This document shows, piece after piece, positions 18,133 through 26,917 of a stretch of 64,000 nt of DNA. The translations under genes were made by a program, and so were the position numbers. Under the pieces are notes generated by a model that had not been told where the DNA came from, ran no database searches, and saw only the letters and a program-made list of their open reading frames with translations. Source of the DNA: Acinetobacter calcoaceticus DSM 30006 = CIP 81.8 (lineage in GTDB: Bacteria; Pseudomonadota; Gammaproteobacteria; Pseudomonadales; Moraxellaceae); contig NZ_KB849780.1 of assembly GCF_000368965.1 (NCBI RefSeq), positions 124,001-188,000 of the forward strand. Direction: 5' to 3'. Numbering within the stretch: the first letter of the stretch is position 1; each line of letters starts with the position of its first letter.

Positions 18133-19338
18133 ATGAAATCAAAAATCCATTTTCGTGAGTTTGCGTTGCTCATGGCATTACTCATGTCGATTGTTTCTTT
18201 TTCTATTGATGCAGTTTTACCTGCTTTAGGTGAGATTGGACGTATTTTTGAATTAAAAAATAATAACCAGTCGCAATGGGTCATCATTGGTATCTTTTCT
18301 GGAATGACAATCGGGCAGCTCATTGCGGGACCGTTATCTGATGCGATCGGGCGTAAACGGATTTTATTCACAGGAATTATTATTTATTTTCTGGGAAGTT
18401 TATTGTGTTTTTCCACACAAAGTTTTGAATGGTTCTTAGTCGGGCGCTTTATTCAAGGTATTGGTGTTTCAGGGCCTTACGTTGCTTCTATTTCAATCGT
18501 TAGAGATAAATACAGCGGAGCTCAAATGGCTCGCATCATGTCTTTAATTATGATGGTATTTATGGTTGCTCCAGCAATTGCACCGAGTTTGGGGCAACTC
18601 ATTATTCATTTCTTTGGTTGGCGTGAAATCTTTGTTTTATATATGGTCTATGCCACAGTTGTGGGAGCATGGGTCGCTTTACGACTAGAAGAGACTTTAC
18701 TTCCCGAAAAACGTTTACCTATGCGTATAAAAGCATTTAAGGAAGGCTTTAAAGAAGTTGTGAGTAATAAAACTACCATGAGCTATCTATTGTGTGCTGG
18801 ATTCTGCTTTGGTGGATTTATTGGTTATTTAGGAACGTCACAGCAAATTTTTATGCAGCAATTTGGTAAAACAGGGCAAGAGTTTAGTGCTTACTTTGCT
18901 GTGCTTGCGGGTGTGATGGGAATCGCATCATTTACAAACTCTAAAATTGTCATGAAGTTTGGCATGCGTCCAATCTGTATTTATGGCTTTCTTGGACTGT
19001 GCTTAATTTCTTTGATTTTCTTGTTGATTCAACTTGCGGGTGTAACGGTATCATTTTGGATGTTTATGCTTTATGCCTGTATTTTGTTTTTACTGTTTGG
19101 AACCCTCTTTGGTAATTTAAATGCGATTGCGATGGAACCGATGGGGCATGTTGCTGGAATGGCATCGGCTATTATTGGTGCAGCTTCCTCTGTATTGTCA
19201 CTTATTCTTGCTTCTATCATTGGGCAGTTATATAACGGTACATTGATTCCAATGACCTGTGGTTTTGTAATTTTGTGTGGTTTAGCTTTTGCTATGACAA
19301 TATATGAGAATAGATATTTAAAGAAATCGGATGCTTAA
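18133..19338 (+). CDS. MFS drug efflux transporter, Bcr/CflA type
   Basis: This 401-residue major facilitator has twelve predicted transmembrane helices. Loop 2-3 motif A (GPLSDAIGRKRILF, about residues 70-83) and motif C region in helix 5 (MVFMVAPAIAPSLGQLI, about 139-155) fit the DHA1 drug:H+ antiporter subfamily, and overall sequence fits Bcr/CflA. The substrate is not predictable. The start is supported by GGAGAAG six bases upstream. It lies behind the purL terminator and is probably transcribed alone. Confidence 0.85.
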   Translation: MKSKIHFREFALLMALLMSIVSFSIDAVLPALGEIGRIFELKNNNQSQWVIIGIFSGMTIGQLIAGPLSDAIGRKRILFTGIIIYFLGSLLCFSTQSFEWFLVGRFIQGIGVSGPYVASISIVRDKYSGAQMARIMSLIMMVFMVAPAIAPSLGQLIIHFFGWREIFVLYMVYATVVGAWVALRLEETLLPEKRLPMRIKAFKEGFKEVVSNKTTMSYLLCAGFCFGGFIGYLGTSQQIFMQQFGKTGQEFSAYFAVLAGVMGIASFTNSKIVMKFGMRPICIYGFLGLCLISLIFLLIQLAGVTVSFWMFMLYACILFLLFGTLFGNLNAIAMEPMGHVAGMASAIIGAASSVLSLILASIIGQLYNGTLIPMTCGFVILCGLAFAMTIYENRYLKKSDA

Positions 19339-19538
19339 AATTATAAAGATGAAGATAGATTACTGAATTTTAAACTTTTCTTTAGACTAAGATTTGCATA
19401 TGGATGAGTGCTGTTCTTTTAAGCGTTTTAGACAACTTACGAGACTATAGACATAGAGCTATTTATCCCAGTATGCTTGGTTCGAGGTTGGTTCAATTTT
19501 TGCTTTCTCTGTAACAACGATAAAAATCGGAGATCAAA

Positions 19539-19664
19539 ATGATGAAAAATAAGTATCACATAAGAACAATGTATACCAAAGATAAGGGCTGGCGTTTATT
19601 TGGCTTGGCGCTTGCTATTCAAATACTCTTTATTGGAGCAAATTATTTAGTAATGATGAACTGA
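19539..19664 (+). CDS. 41-residue single-pass membrane protein
   Basis: A short frame starts MMKNKYHIRTMYTKDKGWRL and continues with one hydrophobic segment (FGLALAIQILFIGANYLVMM, about residues 21-40), ending just after it. GGAGA stands five bases before the ATG. The basic N-terminus predicts an inside N-terminus and a membrane anchor. No homologous family is recognised. It lies alone in a 395-base space between the MFS gene and the YqfO-like gene. The good ribosome-binding site and the clean helix argue that it is expressed, but there is no other support. Confidence 0.5.
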   Translation: MMKNKYHIRTMYTKDKGWRLFGLALAIQILFIGANYLVMMN

Positions 19665-19733
19665 TTTTGCTTGTTGGACTTTTAAAAGGGTATGATTTCA
19701 GCCCAACTCATAAAATCTTGAGTCATTTTTGTT

Positions 19734-20054
19734 ATGTTAAAGCTGATTTATTACGTGCCTGAGTCACATCTTGAATTAACTAAACAAGCCATTTTCTCTG
19801 CTGGTGCAGGTGGTATCGGTAATTATGAACACTGCGCATGGCAAGTAAAAGGAATAGGGCAGTTTAAGCCAGTTAAAGGGGCTGCTCCCTATATTGGGCA
19901 GCTAGATGAACTTGAACAAGTTGATGAGTGGCGTGTTGAAACAATTGTGATTGAAGAGAACGCAAGGGCTGTAGCGAAAGCATTAAAGGCAAGCCATCCT
20001 TATGAAGAGCCTGCCTTTGAGTTTATTCAAATCATAGAAATTAATTTTAATTAA
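19734..20054 (+). CDS. YqfO/NIF3-related small protein
   Basis: This 106-residue protein (MLKLIYYVPESHLELTKQAI...) resembles the PII-like inserted domain of YqfO/NIF3 family proteins, with the conserved GAGGIGNYEHCAWQVKGIGQF and SHPYEEPAFEF motifs. Stand-alone versions are widespread in gammaproteobacteria and may bind metals or nucleotides, but the function is unproven. No strong ribosome-binding site is seen before the ATG. The 3' end overlaps the end of the convergent enoyl-CoA hydratase gene by eight bases. Confidence 0.8.
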   Translation: MLKLIYYVPESHLELTKQAIFSAGAGGIGNYEHCAWQVKGIGQFKPVKGAAPYIGQLDELEQVDEWRVETIVIEENARAVAKALKASHPYEEPAFEFIQIIEINFN

Positions 20055-20847
20055 ACTGAGAGAAATCTGGTTTACGTTTTTGCATAAATGCTTGAACAGC
20101 CTCTAGCATTTCAGGTGAGCGTACACGTTGCATAAAGATTTCAGCTTCATGATCAACACATTCGATAATCTGTTCTAAATTATGCTTCATGAGTGCTTTG
20201 GTTTGTTTCAATGATGCAAGAGGCAAGGCTGTTAATTGTTGAGCAGTTTGTTGAGCTGAAACATAAGCATCTTCAACTACTTCATTAACTAAACCTGCTT
20301 GCACCGCAGTTTCTGCATTAAACTTTTTCGCAGTAAATAGCAGCTCAGCTGCTTTATGATAGCCAGCTTGTTGAACCAGTAATTGACTTGCGCCACCTTC
20401 TGGAGAAAGACCGAGGCTTACAAATGGAATTTGGAAAAGGGCTGTATTGTCAGCAAAAACCAGATCTGCATGCAATAAAATCGTAACGCCAATACCAATA
20501 GCGACTCCTTTTACTGCAATAATAAGTGGTTTTGATAATTTGGCAGCGGCTTTAAGTAAAACGAATGGTGGGACTTCTCCTGCTGGGCCGATGTTAGGAT
20601 TTTGTACAAAACCCATAAAATCTTTCATGTCATTGCCAGCTGTAAAATCTTGTTCTACACTGCGTAGAACGACTACTCTAACTTCTTTATTGAGATCGGC
20701 TTCATTCAGTGCTTTGGCAATCCATAAATAAAGTTCGCCGTACAATGCATTTTTTGCATCTGGGCGATTTATGGCTAAGGTGAGTACGCCACCTTCTAAA
20801 TTTGCGTTTAAATGTTGATGAGGTTGTTGAATACAGCTAAGTGTCAT
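20047..20847 (-). CDS. Enoyl-CoA hydratase/isomerase family protein
   Basis: This 266-residue crotonase-fold enzyme is predicted to act on an enoyl-CoA in fatty-acid or aromatic-acid catabolism. The oxyanion-hole motifs are visible: QDFTAGNDMKDF (about residues 68-79) and a Gly-rich helix (VKGVAIGIGVTILLHADLVFA, about 113-133). An acidic catalytic residue stands in LSPEGGAS (about 148-155), where many isomerases and hydratases have Glu. The substrate cannot be assigned and no beta-oxidation partner is adjacent. Confidence 0.85.
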   Translation of the reverse strand: MTLSCIQQPHQHLNANLEGGVLTLAINRPDAKNALYGELYLWIAKALNEADLNKEVRVVVLRSVEQDFTAGNDMKDFMGFVQNPNIGPAGEVPPFVLLKAAAKLSKPLIIAVKGVAIGIGVTILLHADLVFADNTALFQIPFVSLGLSPEGGASQLLVQQAGYHKAAELLFTAKKFNAETAVQAGLVNEVVEDAYVSAQQTAQQLTALPLASLKQTKALMKHNLEQIIECVDHEAEIFMQRVRSPEMLEAVQAFMQKRKPDFSQFN

Positions 20848-20956
20848 CGTACTATCCTTGCTTTAAACCACGTTGTTAATTTTTAGGTTCTCATTATGGC
20901 GCATATTTTTTGTAATGAGCGTTACTGATGAGTTCATAAAAAGTGAAAATCTAATT

Positions 20957-21532
20957 ATGTATAAATTTGACTATCTCGTTTTTATAGGTCGCTTTCAACC
21001 ATTTCATTTGGCTCATATGCAGACAATTGAAATTGCCTTACAGCAAAGCCACTATGTGGTTTTGGCATTAGGCTCGGCGCAAATGGAACGTAATATTAAA
21101 AATCCATTTCTTGCGATTGAACGAGAGCAAATGGTTTTATCTAATTTTTCATTAGATGAGCAAAAACGTATTAAATTTGTGCATGTGGTTGATGTTTATA
21201 ATGATGAAAAATGGGTGAAACAAGTCAAATCTTTAGTGAATGGTGTGATTGAACCGAACTCAAAAGTAGGTTTGATTGGACATTTTAAAGATGAGTCTTC
21301 TTATTATTTAAAACTTTTCCCTGAATGGATTATGGTTGAACTCGATAGTTTAAAAGATTCTATTTCAGCTACTCCGATGCGTGAAGCATATTATCGTGGT
21401 GAAATCCAAACTGAATTTTTTCCTGTAGGAACCATTCAGTTTTTGGATGAATTTCAAAAAACACGTATCTATCAGCAACTGCAGCAACGCTTTGAAGAGG
21501 ATGACCTCTCTAATCTAGATGAATTTGAATAA
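20957..21532 (+). CDS. nadM: Nicotinamide-nucleotide adenylyltransferase, NadM type
   Basis: This nucleotidyltransferase-fold protein of about 191 residues is predicted to form NAD from nicotinamide mononucleotide and ATP. The signature GRFQPFHLAHMQTIEIAL (about residues 10-27) has the HxxH-type catalytic His pair and SATPMREAYYRG (about 138-149) is the second ATP motif. It lacks the Nudix domain found in some bacterial NadM fusions. The start is uncertain: the frame extends to 20873, but the domain begins at the ATG of MYKFDYLVFIGRF (20957). In Acinetobacter this fits an NMN salvage route beside the nadB pathway at 36.6 kb. Confidence 0.8.
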   Translation: MYKFDYLVFIGRFQPFHLAHMQTIEIALQQSHYVVLALGSAQMERNIKNPFLAIEREQMVLSNFSLDEQKRIKFVHVVDVYNDEKWVKQVKSLVNGVIEPNSKVGLIGHFKDESSYYLKLFPEWIMVELDSLKDSISATPMREAYYRGEIQTEFFPVGTIQFLDEFQKTRIYQQLQQRFEEDDLSNLDEFE

Positions 21533-21543
21533 GAGCATATAGC

Positions 21544-21909
21544 TTAAGCATCTGCCCAAAAGATAATTCGGTTGGAAAACGGATCGGTGATACTGAGTTC
21601 AAGTGTTTCCCAATCTGTTTTTTCAACTTGAGGTTTGGCGAACTTATAATCTTTTTGACTCAATTCGCTATGCAGCTCATAAATAGGTTCCCAATAAATG
21701 CGGATTGCACTATGTGGGCTTGCATCTCCAAAATGCTCAGATAAATGAATAACGCAATCATCTTTGGAAATTTGTAGATATAACGGAAAGTTATCTTCAA
21801 ATTGATGTTGCCAATCAAGTTGGAAACCTAAGAATTCAAGATAAAATGATTGGGCCAAATCAACATCAAAAATTCTTAAAATTGGGGTGATTGAACCTGA
21901 TTGCATCAT
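21544..21909 (-). CDS. Glyoxalase/bleomycin-resistance (VOC) superfamily protein
   Basis: This 121-residue single VOC domain has paired beta-alpha-beta-beta-beta modules. SITPILRIFDVDLAQSFYLEFLGFQLDWQHQF is the first module, and the second ends in the characteristic LELSITDPFSNRIIFW. The pattern matches small glyoxalase-like or bleomycin-binding proteins. A metal-dependent enzyme or a binding protein is possible; no substrate can be named. It is followed on the same strand by nothing obvious (convergent with nadM, 11 bases apart). Confidence 0.75.
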   Translation of the reverse strand: MMQSGSITPILRIFDVDLAQSFYLEFLGFQLDWQHQFEDNFPLYLQISKDDCVIHLSEHFGDASPHSAIRIYWEPIYELHSELSQKDYKFAKPQVEKTDWETLELSITDPFSNRIIFWADA

Positions 21910-21918
21910 TTTTTCCTT

Positions 21919-22488
21919 TTAACGTGTACCAAATTGTTGAGTCCAATAGCTCTTTTGCTTTACAGACTGATCAGAAGCACAAGCGATTGCGTAAGTTGTA
22001 AATTTGGGATTCATTAGATTACTACAATGTAGGGGACTCGGCAGCCATTTAGACATAACTTCACTCAAAGTTTTCTGGCCGCTAGCGACATTTTCACCGT
22101 TGGCTTTACCGAGTGTATTATAAATTTTCAAACGTGACTTTAAATCTAGTCCTGTTGAACTCACATGTCCGAGAAAGTTGTGTCTTGCCATATCTTCACT
22201 ATGAGAAAGTGCACCTTTATATAAATTATTATTCCAACTTAGCGGTTTAGCAGCAGGGAAAAATTGTTGACCACACTGGCGTGGTTGTTGGCGGATCTGG
22301 TTAATTGTATTAAGTATGGCCTGTTGATAAGCTGGGTTTTGCAAATCTTGGCAGTTTATTTCAATGGCAGTTTTCTGAATTTGAGCAATTGATGGGGTGG
22401 TGTCGGTTGGCATGGGTAATGTATTTGCACTACATGCGCAGATAGAAAGAGTCAAAGGCAGTAAAGAGTAATTTTTGAGTAGACTCAT
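21919..22488 (-). CDS. CAP (SCP/PR-1) domain protein, probable lipoprotein
   Basis: This 189-residue exported protein has a short signal peptide (MSLLKNYSLLPLTLSICAC) ending in a possible lipobox Cys near residue 19. The CAP domain (about 50-185) shows the family pattern: HSEDMARHNFLGHVSSTG, then NGENVASG, and a C-terminal HCSNLMNPKFTTYAIACA with Cys residues. Bacterial CAP proteins are secreted or surface proteins of poorly known function. AAGGCG stands six bases before the ATG. It lies nine bases upstream of the VOC gene, so the two may be cotranscribed. Confidence 0.8.
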   Translation of the reverse strand: MSLLKNYSLLPLTLSICACSANTLPMPTDTTPSIAQIQKTAIEINCQDLQNPAYQQAILNTINQIRQQPRQCGQQFFPAAKPLSWNNNLYKGALSHSEDMARHNFLGHVSSTGLDLKSRLKIYNTLGKANGENVASGQKTLSEVMSKWLPSPLHCSNLMNPKFTTYAIACASDQSVKQKSYWTQQFGTR

Positions 22489-22560
22489 GCGAACGCCTTA
22501 AAATAATTATTCTAATGTTTTTATCATACGCCAAAGTCAAATTATTGAGCAATTCTTTGC

Positions 22561-22595
22561 AATAAAAAAGCGAGTTTGATACTCGCTTTTTTATT
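22561..22595 (-). terminator. Terminator after the peroxiredoxin gene
   Basis: AATAAAAAAGCGAGT pairs with ACTCGCTTTTTTATT around TTGAT, giving a long A/T-flanked hairpin 12 bases past the peroxiredoxin stop on the minus strand. Confidence 0.88.
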
Positions 22596-22606
22596 GCATA
22601 CGTTTA

Positions 22607-23068
22607 TTAAGCTGATTGAAGAGCTTTTAGGTCTTCAAGTACTTGTTCAGCATGTCCTGCTGCTTTGACTTTACGGTAGCTTTTAACTAAGGTTTTGTTA
22701 TGGAAAATGAAAGTAGAGCGTTCAATTCCCATAACTTTTTTGCCATACATATTTTTTTCTTTAATGACATCAAAATGATTACAAAGTACTTCTTCTTTGT
22801 CGCTAATGAGGTCAATTGTAAGCGCTTGTTTTTCAGTAAAGTTTTGATGGGCTTTTACCGAGTCGCGTGAAACACCGAAAATACGTGTACCCAAAGCTTC
22901 AAATTGGTCTTTTAAACAAGAGAAACCGACTGCTTGTGTTGTGCACCCAGGCGTTGAATCTTTTGGGTAGAAATAAATGATCAACCATTCATTTTCGACC
23001 TCGGCCAAGTTCACTTCACCGTGGGTAGTAGGGAAAACCTGATTTGGTAATTGAGTATTCTCAGTCAT
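22607..23068 (-). CDS. bcp: Thioredoxin-dependent peroxiredoxin, Bcp/PrxQ family
   Basis: This 153-residue thiol peroxidase reduces hydrogen peroxide and organic hydroperoxides. The peroxidatic Cys is in FYPKDSTPGCTTQAVGFS (about residue 41). In E. coli Bcp the resolving Cys is five residues later; here that place is Val. Other Cys residues occur four residues further on and in EEVLCNHF, so a different resolving Cys or a 1-Cys mechanism is likely (inference). AAGGA precedes the ATG. It lies 18 bases after the PP-loop gene and may share its transcript. Confidence 0.9.
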   Translation of the reverse strand: MTENTQLPNQVFPTTHGEVNLAEVENEWLIIYFYPKDSTPGCTTQAVGFSCLKDQFEALGTRIFGVSRDSVKAHQNFTEKQALTIDLISDKEEVLCNHFDVIKEKNMYGKKVMGIERSTFIFHNKTLVKSYRKVKAAGHAEQVLEDLKALQSA

Positions 23069-23086
23069 TTCTCATCCTTCAAAAAG

Positions 23087-23773
23087 CTAAATTTGATCTA
23101 ATTCAAGTGGTAAAAAAGCATATTCTTCATGATAAACAATATCGAGCTTTCTTACAGGAATTGGTTTGTTAAAAATTGGACCGTCAATCACAGTGGTATG
23201 AAATTCACCGCCTTCACCACATGGATCAATACCGCGATTCTCAAGTTCTTGAATATATTCTAAGGTTAAAGTTTTTCCTAAATCTTCAATTGTCATGCCT
23301 AGTTTTAAGTTTACTGTCACAATGACACTACGGAAACCAAGATTGATAAACTCTTCAACAACCTCACGATGTGGACGTAGCCAAAGAGGCATGCCTAATT
23401 TGAGTCCCACTTGTTGAGTGATCCGATCATGCCAACAGCCATGTTCAGGCATATCAAGGTCACCTGTAACGAGTACCTCGGCACCTTGTTGTTTTGCATG
23501 AGTTAGTAATTCAATAAATTTAGCTTCATAGTCATTCCAACTTGATGAGGTCATGAATACTGGTAGGCCGATTGCTTTAGCTTGTGCTTGAATAATATCA
23601 AGTGGCATAGCATGTGAACGAGAGCGCTGGCCTTGTTCTTCTAGCATGACAATTAGTCCACTAACCGTACCAGTTTGCATTGCGTGGTAGATTGCAAGTG
23701 AGCTGTCTTTGCCCCCACTGAATGAGACAATAGACTGTCTATTAATTGCGTTGGTTTTCCATTGTTCTTGCAT
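23087..23773 (-). CDS. PP-loop ATP pyrophosphatase, diphthine-ammonia ligase-like
   Basis: This 228-residue member of the adenine-nucleotide alpha-hydrolase superfamily carries the PP-loop SFSGGKDSSLAIYHAM (about residues 17-32), the ATP-binding motif. The sequence VLVTGDLDMPEHGCWHDRI and EGGEFHTTVIDGP are conserved in the MJ0570/DPH6-like group. Archaeal and eukaryotic relatives make diphthamide, but bacteria lack diphthamide-bearing EF-2, so the true bacterial reaction is unknown. Start and length fit. Confidence 0.8.
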   Translation of the reverse strand: MQEQWKTNAINRQSIVSFSGGKDSSLAIYHAMQTGTVSGLIVMLEEQGQRSRSHAMPLDIIQAQAKAIGLPVFMTSSSWNDYEAKFIELLTHAKQQGAEVLVTGDLDMPEHGCWHDRITQQVGLKLGMPLWLRPHREVVEEFINLGFRSVIVTVNLKLGMTIEDLGKTLTLEYIQELENRGIDPCGEGGEFHTTVIDGPIFNKPIPVRKLDIVYHEEYAFLPLELDQI

Positions 23774-23823
23774 GGCTTATTTCAAATGAATTGGTCAAGA
23801 TCGATTTTATTTTAACAGAGCTA

Positions 23824-23850
23824 CAAAAAAGCCTGCATAAATGCAGGCTT
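23824..23850 (-). terminator. Terminator after the 138-residue periplasmic protein gene
   Basis: AAGCCTGCAT pairs with ATGCAGGCTT around two A, and a run of six A on the plus strand gives a U tract on the minus-strand transcript. Confidence 0.88.
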
Positions 23851-23869
23851 AATTTGGAATAACAAAAGC

Positions 23870-24286
23870 TTATTTTTTAGGAGCTTGTTGTTGAGCTGCT
23901 TTCATTGCATCTTCAGTTAATTTTTCAAGTTTAGTTGTTAACTGAGGGCCAAAACATGCTTTAAGATCACGGTTTTGTTGTTGTACAAATCCTAGAGAGC
24001 TTGGGCTTTTCTTCGCATTGATTGCACTTTGGATTTCCCATTTTTGTGCTTCAGTGACTTTACCTTGTGCTTCAACTTGGCAGCTACAGAATTTGCTAAC
24101 TTCTGATGAACTTAGTTTACCGCCTTTAGCTGTTTGATCTTTACAAACGTTAACTAATGCACCTTTAACGTTAGTACTTTTATATGCTGCTTGAACTGGG
24201 TTTTCCGCAGCATGTGCTGCACCAGCCATAAGAGCAACAGTTGAAAACAAAGATGAAAGAATAAGATTTGATTTTAACAACTTCAT
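23870..24286 (-). CDS. Periplasmic protein of unknown function
   Basis: This 138-residue protein has an N-terminal signal peptide (cleavage after AGAAHA, about residue 26). The mature part is Lys- and Gln-rich and helical. It contains four Cys residues (VCKDQT, SKFCSCQVEAQG and LKACFG), which could form two disulfides. It is not a family I recognise; Acinetobacter genomes carry similar small secreted proteins. It follows queC after 16 bases on the same strand but has its own ribosome-binding site (TAGGT), and a strong terminator follows. Confidence 0.65.
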   Translation of the reverse strand: MKLLKSNLILSSLFSTVALMAGAAHAAENPVQAAYKSTNVKGALVNVCKDQTAKGGKLSSSEVSKFCSCQVEAQGKVTEAQKWEIQSAINAKKSPSSLGFVQQQNRDLKACFGPQLTTKLEKLTEDAMKAAQQQAPKK

Positions 24287-24302
24287 AAATTTTACCTACT
24301 TA

Positions 24303-24971
24303 TTACGGTATATAGCGTGTTGGGTCGGCAACACCGGCCTCGATAAAGCCTTCTTTACGCAAACGGCAACTGTCACATTTGCCACACGCACGTCCTTGAG
24401 CATCTGCTTGGTAGCAAGATACCGTTTGACTATAGTCTACGCCATGTTCAATCCCTAAACGTATAATATTCGCTTTGGATAAATGTAACAGGGGTGTTTC
24501 AAATTTAAGTGGTTTTCCTTCCACGCCAGCTTTCGTTGCTAAACGTGCCATATTGGCAAAAGCGTCAATAAATTCAGGGCGACAATCAGGATATCCTGAA
24601 TAATCAACGGCATTGATACCAATAACAATCGCTTCAGCATTGAATACTTCTGCTGCTGCTAAGGCATATGAAAGGAAAATTGTGTTACGTGCTGGTACAT
24701 AAGTTACAGGAATGCCTTCTTGTAATTGTTCTGGTACAGCAATGTTATGGTCTGTAAGTGCAGACCCACCTAAATTAGCCAAATCAATATTAATTACACG
24801 ATGTTCAACATCTGCACGTTGAGTTAATGCTTTTGCTGCATCGAGTTCAGTGGTTGAGCGTTGACCATACATAAAACTAATAGCAATACATTCATAGCGT
24901 GCTTGTGCCCAAGCTAGGCAAGTGGTTGAGTCTAAGCCGCCTGAAAGTAAAACAATGGCACGAGGGCGCAT
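24303..24971 (-). CDS. queC: 7-cyano-7-deazaguanine synthase QueC
   Basis: This enzyme converts 7-carboxy-7-deazaguanine to preQ0 with ATP and ammonia, a step of queuosine tRNA modification. The PP-loop [17 protein letters not shown] begins near residue 6. The C-terminal zinc motif is [20 protein letters not shown]. The ATG at 24971 has GGAGA six bases upstream and is preferred over the ATG four codons earlier. It lies 40 bases downstream of queE, which supplies its substrate. Confidence 0.96.
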   Translation of the reverse strand: MRPRAIVLLSGGLDSTTCLAWAQARYECIAISFMYGQRSTTELDAAKALTQRADVEHRVINIDLANLGGSALTDHNIAVPEQLQEGIPVTYVPARNTIFLSYALAAAEVFNAEAIVIGINAVDYSGYPDCRPEFIDAFANMARLATKAGVEGKPLKFETPLLHLSKANIIRLGIEHGVDYSQTVSCYQADAQGRACGKCDSCRLRKEGFIEAGVADPTRYIP

Positions 24972-25011
24972 ATTTTTCTCCATATTCGGAATGATTTATT
25001 TTATTGAGTGA

Positions 25012-25722
25012 TTAGCGACCTGATTCGTCATTCCAGAGCAGTTTATGTAACTGAAGTTGGAAACGAACGGGTAATTTATCATCCAGTATCCACTGTGCCA
25101 GATCACGTGCTAGACGTGGCAGGCCAACAGCACCTTTTTCAACTGCAAAGGCAGGGGAGAACCAAACGGTACTGACTTTTTTATGCAGTTGATATATTTC
25201 AACTTGTTGCTTTGACCATTCGTAATCTTCGCGGTTACAAATGACGAATTTAATTTGGTCATGCGCAGTCAAATGATCAAGATTGCTGATGAGGTTACGA
25301 TGTTCCTCACCAGAAGTTGGGGTTTTTAAATCGAGAACTTTAGAAACACGCGAATCTACTTTTGAGACATCGAGCGCGCCACTGGTTTCTAAAGAAACAT
25401 CAAAGCCAGCTTCACATAGACGTTGTAATAAAATCAAACAATTTGGCTGTGCAAGAGGTTCACCACCAGTTACACAAATATAAGGCGTTTGAAATTGTGT
25501 AGCTGTTTCAATGATATGTTCAAGTGAAAAACGTTCACCACCTTCAAAAGAATAAGTGGTATCACAATAGCTACAACGTAATGGACAGCCCGTTAGACGA
25601 ATAAATACAGTCGGTAGGCCAGAGGCATTTGCTTCACCCTGCAACGAGTAAAAAATCTCGGTAATGCGTAAACCGGACGCAGGGTCTGAGACAGGGATTG
25701 CAGAGGAACGTAAGGAAGCCAT
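25012..25722 (-). CDS. queE: 7-carboxy-7-deazaguanine synthase QueE (radical SAM)
   Basis: This 236-residue radical SAM enzyme makes 7-carboxy-7-deazaguanine from 6-carboxytetrahydropterin. The iron-sulfur cluster site is GCPLRCSYCDTTYSF (CxxxCxxC, about residues 46-60) and the following VTGGEPL is the SAM-binding GGE motif. FYSLQGEANASG near residue 25 is typical of the family. It is upstream of queC in a two-gene queuosine unit. Confidence 0.95.
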   Translation of the reverse strand: MASLRSSAIPVSDPASGLRITEIFYSLQGEANASGLPTVFIRLTGCPLRCSYCDTTYSFEGGERFSLEHIIETATQFQTPYICVTGGEPLAQPNCLILLQRLCEAGFDVSLETSGALDVSKVDSRVSKVLDLKTPTSGEEHRNLISNLDHLTAHDQIKFVICNREDYEWSKQQVEIYQLHKKVSTVWFSPAFAVEKGAVGLPRLARDLAQWILDDKLPVRFQLQLHKLLWNDESGR

Positions 25723-25753
25723 TCTAGAAATACCACACTATATAAAAAATAAA

Positions 25754-25783
25754 ATCTCTACGATCAGTGTCGACCGTAGAGAT
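25754..25783 (-). terminator. Terminator after dapD
   Basis: ATCTCTACG pairs with CGTAGAGAT around a 12-base loop. On the minus-strand transcript it is followed by a U-rich tail. It separates dapD from queE. Confidence 0.88.
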
Positions 25784-25800
25784 GTTTGATCAAACTGAAA

Positions 25801-26622
25801 TTAGTCAGCGCGTAACAAATCGTTCAAACTTGTTTTTGCACGTGTTTGCGCATCAACTTTTTTCACAATAATTGCAGCATATAAGCTGTATTTACCATCA
25901 GCAGACGGCAGGCTACCTGCTACAACAACTGAACCTGCTGGAACGCGACCATAATGGATTTCGCCAGTTGCGCGGTCATAAATTTTAGTCGATTGACCAA
26001 TGAAAACGCCCATTGAAATTACTGAGCCTTCTTCAACAATAACGCCTTCAACGATTTCTGAACGTGCACCGATAAAGCAGTTGTCTTCAATAATGGTTGG
26101 GTTAGCTTGTAATGGTTCTAAAACACCACCGATACCTACACCGCCAGACAAGTGAACATTTTTACCGATTTGAGCACATGAACCTACAGTTGCCCATGTA
26201 TCAACCATTGTGCCTTCATCTACGTAAGCACCAATGTTGACATAAGAAGGCATTAACACTACGTTTTTAGCTTGGAAGCTACCACGACGTGCTACAGCAG
26301 GAGGAACAACACGAACACCTGCTGCTTTAAATTGTTCTTCAGTCCAACCTGAGAATTTAGTTTCAACTTTGTCGTAGAAACGAAGATCACATGACTCGAT
26401 TGGTTTATTGTCATTTAGTTTAAATGATAATAAAACAGCTTTTTTTAACCATTGGTGAACAACCCATTCACCATTGATTTTTTCAGCAACTCGAAGTGTA
26501 CCGTTATCTAAACCAGCAATTGCTTCTTCAACAGCTTGGCGAATTTCGCTTGGGCAATCTGCTGCAGTAAGGTTTGCGCGGTCTTCAAATGCTTGCTCAA
26601 TGATCGTAGAAAGCTGAGACAT
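25801..26622 (-). CDS. dapD: Tetrahydrodipicolinate N-succinyltransferase
   Basis: This 273-residue enzyme succinylates 2,3,4,5-tetrahydropyridine-2,6-dicarboxylate in the succinylase branch of lysine and diaminopimelate synthesis. The C-terminal two thirds is a left-handed beta-helix of hexapeptide repeats ([51 protein letters not shown]), with the family motif [18 protein letters not shown] stands four bases before the ATG. It is a single gene ended by a strong terminator. Confidence 0.96.
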   Translation of the reverse strand: MSQLSTIIEQAFEDRANLTAADCPSEIRQAVEEAIAGLDNGTLRVAEKINGEWVVHQWLKKAVLLSFKLNDNKPIESCDLRFYDKVETKFSGWTEEQFKAAGVRVVPPAVARRGSFQAKNVVLMPSYVNIGAYVDEGTMVDTWATVGSCAQIGKNVHLSGGVGIGGVLEPLQANPTIIEDNCFIGARSEIVEGVIVEEGSVISMGVFIGQSTKIYDRATGEIHYGRVPAGSVVVAGSLPSADGKYSLYAAIIVKKVDAQTRAKTSLNDLLRAD

Positions 26623-26917
26623 GATCTTCCTTCCATAAAAAATTTTAAAGATTTTACACTAATTTGTGACAAGAATCTTTGAAAAAACGTGTTACGTTTA
26701 ATCGAGGGTATAAATGAGGTAAATGAAATTAAGCTTATTAGATAATCAAGTGTTTTTTACACAAAAATGATTTGAAAATAAAAATTTAACTCAATTTGTA
26801 TCAAAAAATAACAGAAATCTAGCATTTTTTGTATAAAAAAGACTCTAAGCTCTCTTTATTATGATTTCAGTCACAAGATGAATAAATTAAAAACAGAGCC
26901 TTTTTGAGGAGAAAACT
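26623..26917. other. Divergent A+T-rich intergenic region, dapD and outer-membrane protein gene
   Basis: These 295 bases hold no visible gene. The part from about 26700 to 26860 is very A+T-rich. A TATTAT at 26857-26862 could be a -10 for the outer-membrane gene, but no well-spaced -35 is apparent. Confidence 0.4.
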
